Notes: generated by a model not told the origin, from the letters alone. DNA of 15,503 nucleotides from Candidatus Dormiibacterota bacterium (GCA_030038765.1 JASHRA010000011.1:1-15503); one strand, 5' to 3'. Counted from the stretch's first letter, positions 7,106 to 14,344 are shown. Numbers and translations are program-made.

Positions 7106-9250
7106 GTGCCGCTGGCCCTCCTGCTCGGGTGCGTCTCAGGGGTGGCCGCGTCGGCGTCGGGACCGGCCCCCGATCGGCTCCTCGCCGCCGCGGTGGCGAC
7201 CCCCGGACCGAACCCGGCGCTCCAGGTGCCGAGCGAGACCGCCGCCGGCAGCACCAGCCAGCAGTGCGGTGGGCTCACCGACCCCCTCTGCTACATCATC
7301 GATGCCTTCGTCAGCGGTCCGGTGGCGCTCATGGGAGCGCTGGACGGGAGCCCGGACCCGTCGCACATCGACCCCCTGACCGGGGCGGTCACGGAGGGGC
7401 CCTGGCACTTCATCACCACCATCGTGGGCAGCAACCCGGCCGTCGACGACTACGACGGCTCGTTGGGCGAACCCCCTCACCAGTGCGGGCCCCAGGGCTG
7501 CATACCCTGGGTCCAGAAGCTCAACTCGATCCTCCTGCCCATCTCGCTGAGCCTCCTGGTCCTGGCCTTCAGCGTGCAGGTGGTCCTGTTCATGGCAGGC
7601 CAGCAGCTCAACCTGCGCGCGGGCATCCTGCCCTGCCTCATCGCGGCCGCCGTCCTGGGGGCCGGCCTGCCGCTCCACCTGGCCGGGCGGGTGATCGACG
7701 CCGGCAGCTGGGTCTCCCAGGGCCTGGTCCAGGAGGGCCTGGACCGGCTCGGCGACCAGGGCTCACAGCCGCTCGATCTGATGACGGTGCTGGCCGTGAC
7801 CGCCTACTGCCCCGAGGACAGCCCCCTCATCCATCCCGGAATCCACCTCGCGCTGCCGGGCCCGTCGCCACGCCAGCAGGTGATGGTCGACCCCTGGATG
7901 GACCCCCACTTCACCCAGTCCCACTGCATCGGCGCCCAGGACCCGGACTTCACCAAGGAGGTTCTGGACCGCTCCGAGAACTTCTTCGGCCCGCCCCTCC
8001 ACGATGCCAACTGCGACCGCGGCGACAGCGACCCCGACCAACCGCTCTGCACCGACACCGACAACCAGGTCAACGACAACGCCGGGCAGAACTGTCTCGA
8101 GGGCAGCGGCGGCTCCGACCTCGGCTCCCAGCAGCTGGGGCTTCTGCCCCTGCGGGGGGAGCCCCGGGCAGGCGACGGGCAGGACGCCTCCGACTGCCGC
8201 TACGCCGACATCTACTGGGGCACCGTCCCCACCTTCACCGACGTCTGGGCGGGTGTCGGTCCCCATGGGCGCAACGGCTACGACGTGCCCGACGGGATCC
8301 AGGGCATGGTCGCGTTCACCGTGCTCACCATCCTCGGCCTCTGGCTCGCTCTCACCTACCTGGCCCGCTACCTGGCGCTGGCCCTGCTGGCCGGCTGCTC
8401 CAGCCTGGCCTTCGTTCTCCTGGCGCTGCCCGGCGGCCGCCCCGCCTTCGCCCGCTATTGGCGCACGGTGGCCGAGCTCTCCGCCGTGGTGGTGATCCAG
8501 ACCCTCGTCTTCATCGCCTTCGTGGCCGTCACCTCGACCATCTCGGGGCTGGCGCCCAGCGCCGCCGCCGCCCACCTGGGAGGCTGCCCGCTCGTCTCCG
8601 GCGCCGCAAGTCCCAGCTGTCCCTCGAGCTCGGGCCTGCTGGCGGCCGTCGGGAGCGGCGATCCCGGGGACCAGTTCGCCAAGTGCCTGCTGGCCATCGT
8701 CACCGTCTGGCTGATGCTGGAGGTGCCACGCCGACTGAGCCGGGCGGAGTTCGGGACCTACGCCGGCGTCCGCACCCTGGCGGCCACCTCCGCCGGCGTC
8801 GTCCTGGGCGGGCTGGCGCTGGCCCGCGGCCAGGTCCAACCCCGGGCCGCCCGCTTCGGCAGCTGGGCCTCGCCCCTGGCCCGCGCCAGCGTCGGGCTGC
8901 CCTCCCGCGGCGACGTGGCCCGGGCGGAGTCGCTGGAGGGCAGGGAGAGCGCCGGGACCCCTGTCTGGCCCACGGTCCCGGGCCGCGAGACGAGGCACCA
9001 GTTCATCGGCCGGGCCGCGCTCGACGGTCGCATCGATCCGGGTGAGCTGCAGCGCCTGCTGGACCTGTCCCCGGAGAGGCTGGCTCAGGCCCGTCGCGAG
9101 GCGGGCGCGGACCGCCTGGCGGAGCTGGGCCGCGACTACGTGCGGGCGGGGGGTGCCAGGGTCCATGAGCTGGACGCGGCCTACCTCAACGCTCTCCGTC
9201 ACGGGCGGCTCCGCCCCCGGGCCGGAGGTCGGACGGACCCCCAGGGATGA
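7106..9250 (+). CDS. VirB6/TrbL-like polytopic membrane protein of the T4SS
   Basis: This gene encodes 714 aa as drawn from GTG 7106. It has a signal-like N-terminus (PLALLLGCVSGVAASA), an extracytoplasmic stretch with cysteines (54-132), two helices (about 142-164 and 172-194), a large Cys- and Asp-rich loop (about 200-395), then helices at about 400-420, 421-443, 457-483, 524-540 and 552-572, and a charged soluble C-terminal region (573-714). VirB6/TrbL proteins form the inner-membrane part of the secretion channel. This position, after a VirB2-like gene and before PrgI and VirB4, is the usual one in Gram-positive-type systems. The start is uncertain: the hydrophobic leader extends upstream (RLPLLLGAV) to the preceding gene's TAG without a standard start codon. 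LLGC at residues 6-9 resembles a lipobox. It is coupled to the next gene by 1-nt spacing. Confidence 0.82.
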   Translation: MPLALLLGCVSGVAASASGPAPDRLLAAAVATPGPNPALQVPSETAAGSTSQQCGGLTDPLCYIIDAFVSGPVALMGALDGSPDPSHIDPLTGAVTEGPWHFITTIVGSNPAVDDYDGSLGEPPHQCGPQGCIPWVQKLNSILLPISLSLLVLAFSVQVVLFMAGQQLNLRAGILPCLIAAAVLGAGLPLHLAGRVIDAGSWVSQGLVQEGLDRLGDQGSQPLDLMTVLAVTAYCPEDSPLIHPGIHLALPGPSPRQQVMVDPWMDPHFTQSHCIGAQDPDFTKEVLDRSENFFGPPLHDANCDRGDSDPDQPLCTDTDNQVNDNAGQNCLEGSGGSDLGSQQLGLLPLRGEPRAGDGQDASDCRYADIYWGTVPTFTDVWAGVGPHGRNGYDVPDGIQGMVAFTVLTILGLWLALTYLARYLALALLAGCSSLAFVLLALPGGRPAFARYWRTVAELSAVVVIQTLVFIAFVAVTSTISGLAPSAAAAHLGGCPLVSGAASPSCPSSSGLLAAVGSGDPGDQFAKCLLAIVTVWLMLEVPRRLSRAEFGTYAGVRTLAATSAGVVLGGLALARGQVQPRAARFGSWASPLARASVGLPSRGDVARAESLEGRESAGTPVWPTVPGRETRHQFIGRAALDGRIDPGELQRLLDLSPERLAQARREAGADRLAELGRDYVRAGGARVHELDAAYLNALRHGRLRPRAGGRTDPQG

Positions 9251-9251
9251 G

Positions 9252-9620
9252 ATGAGCCAGGCCGAGATCGCGGCGCCCATCGGCAGCGTGCCGGCGCGCT
9301 GGGCCGGTCTGACCACGGTCCAGCTCGGCTGGCTGGCCTGCTCCGCCAGCCTGCCCTACCTGCTGGCCCGTCTCCACCTGCCCCTGCCGCTCCTGCTGCT
9401 GGCTTCCCTGCCCTGGGTCGCGGCTGGCCTGTGCCTCGCCGTCTGCCGCTGCGAGGGCCGGCGGCTCGACGCCTGGATCGCTGACTGGATCGCCTTCCGC
9501 TTCCAGCCCAAGAGCCTTCAGCACCCGGAGACGGCCCCCACGGCGCTGGCGGCCCGAGCCTACGTCAGCGTCGACCGGGGCTGGGCTGGCGCCCGCGTGA
9601 CCATCCCCCAGCCGCGGTGA
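9252..9620 (+). CDS. PrgI-family (VirB3-like) T4SS membrane protein
   Basis: This gene encodes 122 aa. The N-terminus (PIGSVPARWAGLTTVQLGWL, 9-28) has the PrgI pattern of a short soluble lead, a small loop and then a Leu-Thr-x-x-Gln entry into a helical hairpin. The helices are at about 23-40 and 44-64. After them comes a basic segment (CEGRRLDAWIADWIAFRFQPK, in parts between 67 and 87) and a soluble tail. PrgI proteins stand in for VirB3 in Gram-positive-type systems and nearly always directly precede VirB4, as here. ATG 9252 begins 1 nt after the VirB6-like stop, with a weak AGGG about 5 nt upstream. Its stop overlaps the VirB4 start in GTGA, pointing to translational coupling. A longer upstream reading in this frame is a shadow inside the VirB6-like gene. 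Confidence 0.85.
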   Translation: MSQAEIAAPIGSVPARWAGLTTVQLGWLACSASLPYLLARLHLPLPLLLLASLPWVAAGLCLAVCRCEGRRLDAWIADWIAFRFQPKSLQHPETAPTALAARAYVSVDRGWAGARVTIPQPR

Positions 9621-11905
9621 GGCTGCCCGCGCCCACCGCTCCCCGCGCCTCGACGCTCGGCCTCGTCGAGCTGCGTGGCCTGGAGCGGGGAGTGGCAGAG
9701 GTCGGATCGGGTGTGGAGCGGGCCGCCCTCTGGGTCGACCCCCTGAACCTCTCCCTGCGCGGCGATGCCGACCGGGACCAGGTCTGGGGCGGGTATCGGC
9801 GCTGGCTGCAGCACCTCAGCGCACCGATCGCCATCTACTCGCTGTCGGAGCCGGATCCTCCCGACCAGGGCCTGGCCTCACCCGCGGAGGAGGCCGTCAG
9901 CTCTCGCCTGGAGCTGGCCGAGAGGAGCTTTCGCGCCCAGGTGACGCAGGCCCATGCGGTGCAGCGACAGCGCCACCTGATCGTGCTCTCCTCGGCCGGC
10001 CCCGACCTGGCCGGCGGGGTCCTGCGCGGCCTCGGCCGGCTCGGACCGCTCCGGGACCGGAGCGGGGCGAGCAGTCGCCCCGGACGGCTCGACCTCGACC
10101 AGCAAGTGCGGCTGCTGAGCTCCCACCTCGACGCCCTCGGCACCACCAGCCGGCGCCTCTCCGACGGTGAGTGGCTGGAGCTGCTCCAACGGTGCTGCGG
10201 CGGACGCAGCGGCCGGGGCCAGGCCAGCTTCGCGAGCTGGATCGCGCCCTCCACGGCGCAGGTCCGGGCACGCGAGCTCTGCGTCGACGGCCGCTGGAGT
10301 CGGACCCTGGCCATCTCCGCCTGGCCGAGACGGGCTGGCATCGGCTGGCTCTTCCCCCTGCTGCGGGGTCTGGGCTGCGAGCTCCGCCTGGTGCAGCACG
10401 TCGTGCCCCTGCCCAAGGCCCTCAGCCTCAGCCGCCTCCGGGGCAAGATCCGCGGCTTCGAGACCAGCCTGGTGGTGGACCAGCGGCGGGGCCGGCGGCC
10501 GGACGCGGCCACCGAGGGGGCCCTGCAGGACGCCCTGGCCCTGGAGGAGCAGGTCCTGACCGAGAGCGACCGCCTGCTCCAGGTGGAGATCTACGCCACC
10601 CTGGTCGCGGACTCTCTCCAGCGGCTCGAGGAGTGCTGGCAGGAGCTGCTGACGGTAGGGACCGAGCTGGGTTGCGGCACCGTCCCGCTGACCCACCGAC
10701 AGGTTGACGGCTGGCGCGCAACCGTGCCCTTGGGGGTGAGCCCGGTCGGATGGTCCCGCGAGATCACGGCCACCGGCCTGGCCACGGCGTTCCCCTTCCT
10801 GCGCGGCAACCTGGGCATCACCTCGGGTGTGCTGCTGGGCCCCAGCCTCATCTCCCGCGAGCTGGTCCTGGTCGACCCCTTCGCCGCCACCAACCCGAAC
10901 TTCAACGCCATCATCCTGGGCACGTCCGGGGGCGGCAAGTCCTACACCGCCAAGCTGCTGGCGGCCCGTCTGGCGCTCGGTCGCTGCCACCTCCGCTGCA
11001 TCGACCCGGTCGGCGAGTACCGGGGACTGGCCGAGGTGCTGGGTGGGCAGTGGCGGGAGATCGGGCCGGGCCGGAGCTCCGGCCTGAGCGCGCTCGGCCC
11101 CTGCCGGCCAGCCGGAGCCGAGCAGATCTCGGCCGCGGAGCGGGCCAGCCGAGCCATGGCGGTGGTGGAGCTGCTGGCCGCGGGCGAGTCCCGCGGGTGG
11201 ACCCTGCCGGACGCGGAGGCACAGCTCCTGGAGGATCTCCTGCGCGAGCTCTTGGAGCGCCAGCCGGAGGCGATCCTCGCGGACCTGGTCAAGCTCCTGC
11301 GAGAGCGCGGCCACGAGGCGCTCGCCTCGCGACTCTCTCGCTTCACCGAGGGGGTCCTGGCCGGGATCTTCGACGGCCGCCCGGAGCCGACCGGCGGCGA
11401 GCGCCTGGTGGTGCTGTCGTTCGCCGGCTGGTCGGCCCAGCGCGGGGAGCTGCTGGCGCCGGCCATGCAGATGGCCCTGCTCCAGCTCGAGGAGGAGATC
11501 AGGGCGGACCCGTCCCGGCGCCGTCTCATCCTCGTCGACGAGGCCGAGGTGCTGCTCTCCCACCCGCGCAGCGCGGCCGCGCTGGAAGCGCTCAGCCGCC
11601 GGGTGCGGAAGTGGGGGGCGGGAATCGCCGTGGTCTCCCAGGTGGTCGAGGACTTCCTCAACTCCGAGGTCGGCAACGTCATCATCCGCAACTCTCACAC
11701 CAAGCTGCTGCTGCGCCAGGAGGCGGTGGCCCTCCCGGCCCTGGAGCGGGCCTTCTCCCTGTCCCCGGCCGAGTGCGACCTGCTCCGGCAGGCGGAGCCG
11801 GGCGTGGGTCTCGCCATCGTGGGCAACGAGCGGTCCGCATTCCAGGGCGCGGCTCCCGGCGAGCTCCACCGGGCCATCTGCAGCGATGCCGCCCGGGCCG
11901 CATGA
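9617..11905 (+). CDS. VirB4/TraE-type ATPase of the type IV secretion system
   Basis: This gene encodes 762 aa. The N-terminal domain (about 1-400) includes a block typical of VirB4 proteins just before the ATPase, around GNLGITSGVLLGP. The C-terminal RecA-like ATPase has Walker A GTSGGGKS (435-442, Lys441), the DPVGEY segment (after CI), Walker B LILVDE (637-642), a sensor Gln in VVSQVVEDFL, and NSHTKLLLRQ with the conserved Arg near the end. VirB4 powers assembly and transport and is the most conserved part of these systems. It has no membrane helices of its own and probably docks on PrgI and VirB6. GTG 9617 overlaps the PrgI stop by 4 nt (GTGA), and its own TGA overlaps the next ATG (ATGA), so expression is probably coupled across three genes. 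The length is typical and nothing looks broken. Confidence 0.95.
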   Translation: MRLPAPTAPRASTLGLVELRGLERGVAEVGSGVERAALWVDPLNLSLRGDADRDQVWGGYRRWLQHLSAPIAIYSLSEPDPPDQGLASPAEEAVSSRLELAERSFRAQVTQAHAVQRQRHLIVLSSAGPDLAGGVLRGLGRLGPLRDRSGASSRPGRLDLDQQVRLLSSHLDALGTTSRRLSDGEWLELLQRCCGGRSGRGQASFASWIAPSTAQVRARELCVDGRWSRTLAISAWPRRAGIGWLFPLLRGLGCELRLVQHVVPLPKALSLSRLRGKIRGFETSLVVDQRRGRRPDAATEGALQDALALEEQVLTESDRLLQVEIYATLVADSLQRLEECWQELLTVGTELGCGTVPLTHRQVDGWRATVPLGVSPVGWSREITATGLATAFPFLRGNLGITSGVLLGPSLISRELVLVDPFAATNPNFNAIILGTSGGGKSYTAKLLAARLALGRCHLRCIDPVGEYRGLAEVLGGQWREIGPGRSSGLSALGPCRPAGAEQISAAERASRAMAVVELLAAGESRGWTLPDAEAQLLEDLLRELLERQPEAILADLVKLLRERGHEALASRLSRFTEGVLAGIFDGRPEPTGGERLVVLSFAGWSAQRGELLAPAMQMALLQLEEEIRADPSRRRLILVDEAEVLLSHPRSAAALEALSRRVRKWGAGIAVVSQVVEDFLNSEVGNVIIRNSHTKLLLRQEAVALPALERAFSLSPAECDLLRQAEPGVGLAIVGNERSAFQGAAPGELHRAICSDAARAA

Positions 11906-12573
11906 TCGTCCCCCGGGCTCGGCTGGCCCTCCTCCTGGGAAGCGGTTGCGGCCTGCCGGCGCTGACCCTCCTCTGCCTCGCCGGGCTTCTCTCGACGGGC
12001 GCGGTCACGGCCGGGCTCAGCTGGGTCAGCGGGCTGGCTCCGGTGGCGGGCGGCTACATGCTCCCGGCCGGCCAGGAGATCGACGACGGCGCGTCCGGCT
12101 TCCCCACCTGGGCCCTCCCCTGCGGCCCGGAGCCGGGAGCGCTGGCGCTGGACCCCTCCAGCTGCACCGGCGAGCCCACCCCCTTCCCCGCCGGCTACGA
12201 GGGCTTCAGCACCGGCCAGTGCACCTGGTACGTGGCCACGCGACGACGCGTGACCTGGCACACCTCCGGCGGGGAGCTGGGGGGCAACGGCGGGCAGTGG
12301 CTGCAGCTGGCCACTGCCGCCGGCTTCGAGGTGGGAGCCGACCCAGAGGTGGGCGCCATCGCCGTCTATTCCGATGCCGGGGACGGCCACGTCGCCTTCG
12401 TCGTCGGGGTCGGCGACGACGGGAGCTACACCGTCGCCGAGGCCAACTGGGTCTTCCTCGGACCTCGCCCGCCCTACGTGGACCTGCGCGGGGTCCCGGC
12501 GGGCGGCACCGGCAGCTCCCTGGAGAGCCTGGAGGGGTTCATCTACGGCCCCGGCGGCGCCGCCTCGCCCTGA
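11902..12573 (+). CDS. Secreted or anchored CHAP-domain peptidoglycan hydrolase (VirB1-like role)
   Basis: This gene encodes 223 aa. A basic start (MIVPRAR) and a long hydrophobic segment (about 8-45) act as signal peptide or membrane anchor. The CHAP domain (about 95-215) shows the catalytic Cys107 in STGQCTWYVATRR, His163 in GDGHVAFVVGV, and the third site in VAEANW (Glu180, Asn182). CHAP enzymes are Cys amidases or endopeptidases that cut wall peptides. In Gram-positive-type T4SSs a hydrolase of this kind follows VirB4 and opens the wall locally for the channel, which fits this gene. A possible disulfide pair, Cys74/Cys88, lies before the domain. ATG 11902 overlaps the VirB4 stop by 4 nt without a Shine-Dalgarno sequence, suggesting reinitiation. 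No linked VirB8-type gene follows; the next gene seems to have its own promoter. Confidence 0.9.
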   Translation: MIVPRARLALLLGSGCGLPALTLLCLAGLLSTGAVTAGLSWVSGLAPVAGGYMLPAGQEIDDGASGFPTWALPCGPEPGALALDPSSCTGEPTPFPAGYEGFSTGQCTWYVATRRRVTWHTSGGELGGNGGQWLQLATAAGFEVGADPEVGAIAVYSDAGDGHVAFVVGVGDDGSYTVAEANWVFLGPRPPYVDLRGVPAGGTGSSLESLEGFIYGPGGAASP

Positions 12574-12582
12574 GACGGGGCC

Positions 12583-12588
12583 TATGCT
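12583..12588 (+). promoter_or_regulatory. Putative -10 element (TATGCT) of a leaderless promoter
   Basis: TATGCT fits TAnnnT and lies 6 nt before GTG 12595. No Shine-Dalgarno sequence is present. If real, the small downstream gene is transcribed independently of the secretion cluster. No -35 box is evident. Confidence 0.45.
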
Positions 12589-12594
12589 CAGCCG

Positions 12595-12864
12595 GTGAGC
12601 CTGGGCCGGGAGGCGGCGACCGAGGGGCCGCAGGGACTGCGCCGGCTGGAGGGCGCGCTCTCCGACTCGCGCTCGGTGCTGCGCCGCGCAGGCCGCCTGC
12701 AGCGGAGCCTCGGCGAGTGCGGGGATCCGGGGCTGGAGCGGCTGGCGGCCGCCTGCGTGGAGGCCGCCCAGGAGTTGCTGGCGGGCCTGGAGGTGGCCCG
12801 CGCCGAGGAGCGCCGGCGGACCCGTGAGCTGCTGCGTCCGGGCCTCTCGGAGCCTCCCGACTGA
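12595..12864 (+). CDS. Small helical hypothetical protein
   Basis: This gene encodes 89 aa from GTG. I do not recognise it. Nearly the whole chain looks alpha-helical and charged, with a heptad-like Leu/Ala pattern in two stretches (about 13-40 and 46-82, the latter ending EVARAEERRRTRELL). It could be a short antiparallel coiled coil. There are no membrane helices and no signal peptide; there are two cysteines (42, 54). The start is supported by a TATGCT box 6 nt upstream. It follows the CHAP gene by 21 nt in the same direction, so it could instead be the last cluster gene. It is convergent with the PH-like gene, with a hairpin between them. Codon-position GC bias looks coding-like, but the call is moderate because GC-rich DNA makes open frames easily. 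Confidence 0.55.
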   Translation: MSLGREAATEGPQGLRRLEGALSDSRSVLRRAGRLQRSLGECGDPGLERLAAACVEAAQELLAGLEVARAEERRRTRELLRPGLSEPPD

Positions 12865-12872
12865 GCGCAGGG

Positions 12873-12892
12873 AGCCGCCCTCAGGGGCGGCT
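12873..12892. terminator. Hairpin between convergent genes, possible bidirectional terminator
   Basis: AGCCGCCC and GGGCGGCT form a perfect 8-bp stem around a TCAG loop. The minus-strand gene's TGA stop (12881-12883) sits in that loop, and the plus-strand gene ends 8 nt before the stem. There is no T-run on either side, so it would be a U-less GC-rich terminator, or a stabilising 3' hairpin, rather than a classical intrinsic terminator. Confidence 0.5.
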
Positions 12893-13432
12893 GCTCCGGG
12901 ACCAGTCGGCGATCCCGCTGAGCTCGGGACGGCGCCTCGCTATCTCCTCCACCAGGCGGTCTGCGGAAGCCCGGTCGAGACGGAAGTCGAAGCCCTCGGG
13001 AGGATGCCGCACCAGGGCCTCGGCGGCGTTGGAGTGGCCACTGGTGAGGCGCCTCACGTCGATCCCGGTGGTGGTCAGGCTGAAGACCACTATGCGCTCC
13101 CCGGGGGTCCGGACCCGCAGCTGGCGCAGCGAGCCCCAGGGGGCCGTCAGGTCGCAGCTACGGGCCACCCTCCTGATGCCCTCAGGACCCACGAACACCT
13201 GGTTGTGACCCTGTCCGATGAAGGAGGCGCCGGCCACCACCACCCCGCTGAAGGCGAACAGGAACAGGGGAGCCCAATCACCGCTCAGCAGCCCCAGGAT
13301 CAGGCCCAGCGGGGAGAGCAGAGCCGCCACCAGGGCGCCGGCGCTGAGGGCGGCGCGGCGGCGGTGGGCCGGCGACGGGCGGATCGCGGTCTCGCCCTCG
13401 CGCGCCCCGTCGCCGGCACTGTCGCCGGCCAC
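12881..13432 (-). CDS. Two-helix membrane protein with a bacterial PH-like domain
   Basis: This gene encodes 183 aa from GTG 13432. A basic cytoplasmic start (1-27) is followed by two helices (about 28-48 and 53-71, around LFLFAFSGVVVAGASFIG). The soluble part has the look of a bacterial PH fold: GPEGIRR, then PWGSLRQLRVR, then IVVFSLTTTGIDV, and a C-terminal helix (ASADRLVEEIARRRPE). Such YdbS/YdbT-like proteins have no settled enzymatic role, so none is given. The TAG stop of the upstream UbiA gene directly abuts this GTG with no bases between, so the two are probably co-translated. No Shine-Dalgarno sequence of its own is obvious. The gene ends inside the hairpin shared with the convergent small gene. 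Confidence 0.78.
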   Translation of the reverse strand: MAGDSAGDGAREGETAIRPSPAHRRRAALSAGALVAALLSPLGLILGLLSGDWAPLFLFAFSGVVVAGASFIGQGHNQVFVGPEGIRRVARSCDLTAPWGSLRQLRVRTPGERIVVFSLTTTGIDVRRLTSGHSNAAEALVRHPPEGFDFRLDRASADRLVEEIARRRPELSGIADWSRSSRP

Positions 13433-14329
13433 CTAGGACCGCGTCCCCGGCACCTCGGGCTGTCCCAACAGCCATCCCGCCGCCAGCGCTCCGGCGCCGA
13501 GGGCGGGGAGGACGAAGGGGTGGGAGCCGGGTCGTCGCTGGCGCGGCTGCCGACGCCACTCCAGGCCCACGGTCATGAGACAGGAGGCGGCGCCAGCCAG
13601 GGTGGTCAGGGAGCGACGCCGGCCGGCCTCACGCATCCCCTCGGCGGCGCCCGCCAGCAACAGCCACCGAGCCAAGCGGTGACACCGCTCCGCTCCCAGG
13701 AGGACGGCCAGGCTGCGCCGCCCCGCCATCCGGTCCCGTTCTGCGTCCGGGCCGCTGTTGGCCAGGTGCAGCGCGGTGCCGAGCCAGGCCCCGAGGGCGG
13801 CCATCCTGACCGGCTGGGCAGGTCGGAGGCGCAGCGCCGCCGCGCCCAGCAGGGGGACGGAGCCGAGGCCGGTGGCGAAGGGGAGCACCGAGAGCGGGGT
13901 GCGGCTGAGGCCGAGGCTGTAGCTCCAGCCTGAGGCCAGCCCGAGCAGCGCCAGGCGGGCGGCCCGCGCCCCCGCCAGGGCGGCCACCAGCACCCCCCCG
14001 GCGCCGGCCCCGAACCCGAGCAGCCACGCCCGCCGCCGCGGGACCAACCCCCTGGGCACCGGCTTGTAGGCCTGCCAGCGGCCGTCCCAGGGCGCATCGA
14101 AAGCGTCGTTGAGACAGCCCGTGCTGATCTGCAGGAGCGACATGCTGAGGCCGGCGGCGAGCAGCCTCCAGCGCCAGCTCGCGGACGGGCGGAGAGCGGG
14201 CGGCGTCGTGGCCCGAACGCTGGCTCCGGCCAGCAGCGTGACGGTGGTGCAGAGGGCCGAAGGCCCGGGGTGCAGCAGGGCCAGGTGGGCTGCGACCACC
14301 GCCCCCCGACCCGACTTTGGCATGCTCAT
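13433..14329 (-). CDS. UbiA-family membrane prenyltransferase
   Basis: This gene encodes 298 aa with about eight or nine hydrophobic helices. The first Asp-rich prenyl-diphosphate motif is CLNDAFDAPWDGR (Asn, then Asp at i, i+3, i+7), followed by KPVPRGLVPRRRAW, a usual UbiA extension. The second motif is in NSGPDAERDRMAGRRSLAVLLG, where DxxxD is followed by the Gly and Leu-Ala pattern of the family. These enzymes attach an isoprenoid chain to an aromatic or other acceptor in the membrane. The acceptor cannot be read from the sequence: quinone, heme and lipid pathways are all possible, and the divergent hemE neighbour is only a weak hint. ATG 14329 is chosen over upstream starts because GGAAGG lies 9 nt before it; ATG 14323 is an alternative. 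It abuts the following PH-like gene. The upstream in-frame extension would overlap hemE. Confidence 0.87.
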   Translation of the reverse strand: MSMPKSGRGAVVAAHLALLHPGPSALCTTVTLLAGASVRATTPPALRPSASWRWRLLAAGLSMSLLQISTGCLNDAFDAPWDGRWQAYKPVPRGLVPRRRAWLLGFGAGAGGVLVAALAGARAARLALLGLASGWSYSLGLSRTPLSVLPFATGLGSVPLLGAAALRLRPAQPVRMAALGAWLGTALHLANSGPDAERDRMAGRRSLAVLLGAERCHRLARWLLLAGAAEGMREAGRRRSLTTLAGAASCLMTVGLEWRRQPRQRRPGSHPFVLPALGAGALAAGWLLGQPEVPGTRS

Positions 14330-14338
14330 GACCCGATG

Positions 14339-14344
14339 CCTTCC
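14339..14344 (-). promoter_or_regulatory. Shine-Dalgarno site for the UbiA-family gene
   Basis: GGAAGG on the minus strand is 9 nt before ATG 14329 and 15 nt before the alternative ATG 14323. It therefore supports the former. It lies within the 35-nt gap shared with the divergent hemE start. Confidence 0.5.

Noticed and set aside
9878..11869. A 663-codon minus-strand frame opposite the VirB4 gene, and a similar one at 7763-9316
   Set aside because: Both mirror well-supported plus-strand genes and have compositions typical of GC-rich shadows.
5097..12573. Insertion sequence, integrase or direct-repeat boundaries around the secretion cluster
   Set aside because: I looked at 4944-5096 and 12574-12880 for recombinase genes, tRNA ends or repeated attachment-like sequences and saw none. 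Boundaries outside the window cannot be excluded.
13433..14329. Naming the UbiA-family protein as heme O synthase because of nearby hemE
   Set aside because: The first Asp motif and its surroundings (NDAFDAPWDGR) do not match the heme farnesyltransferase pattern I know, so the acceptor is left open.
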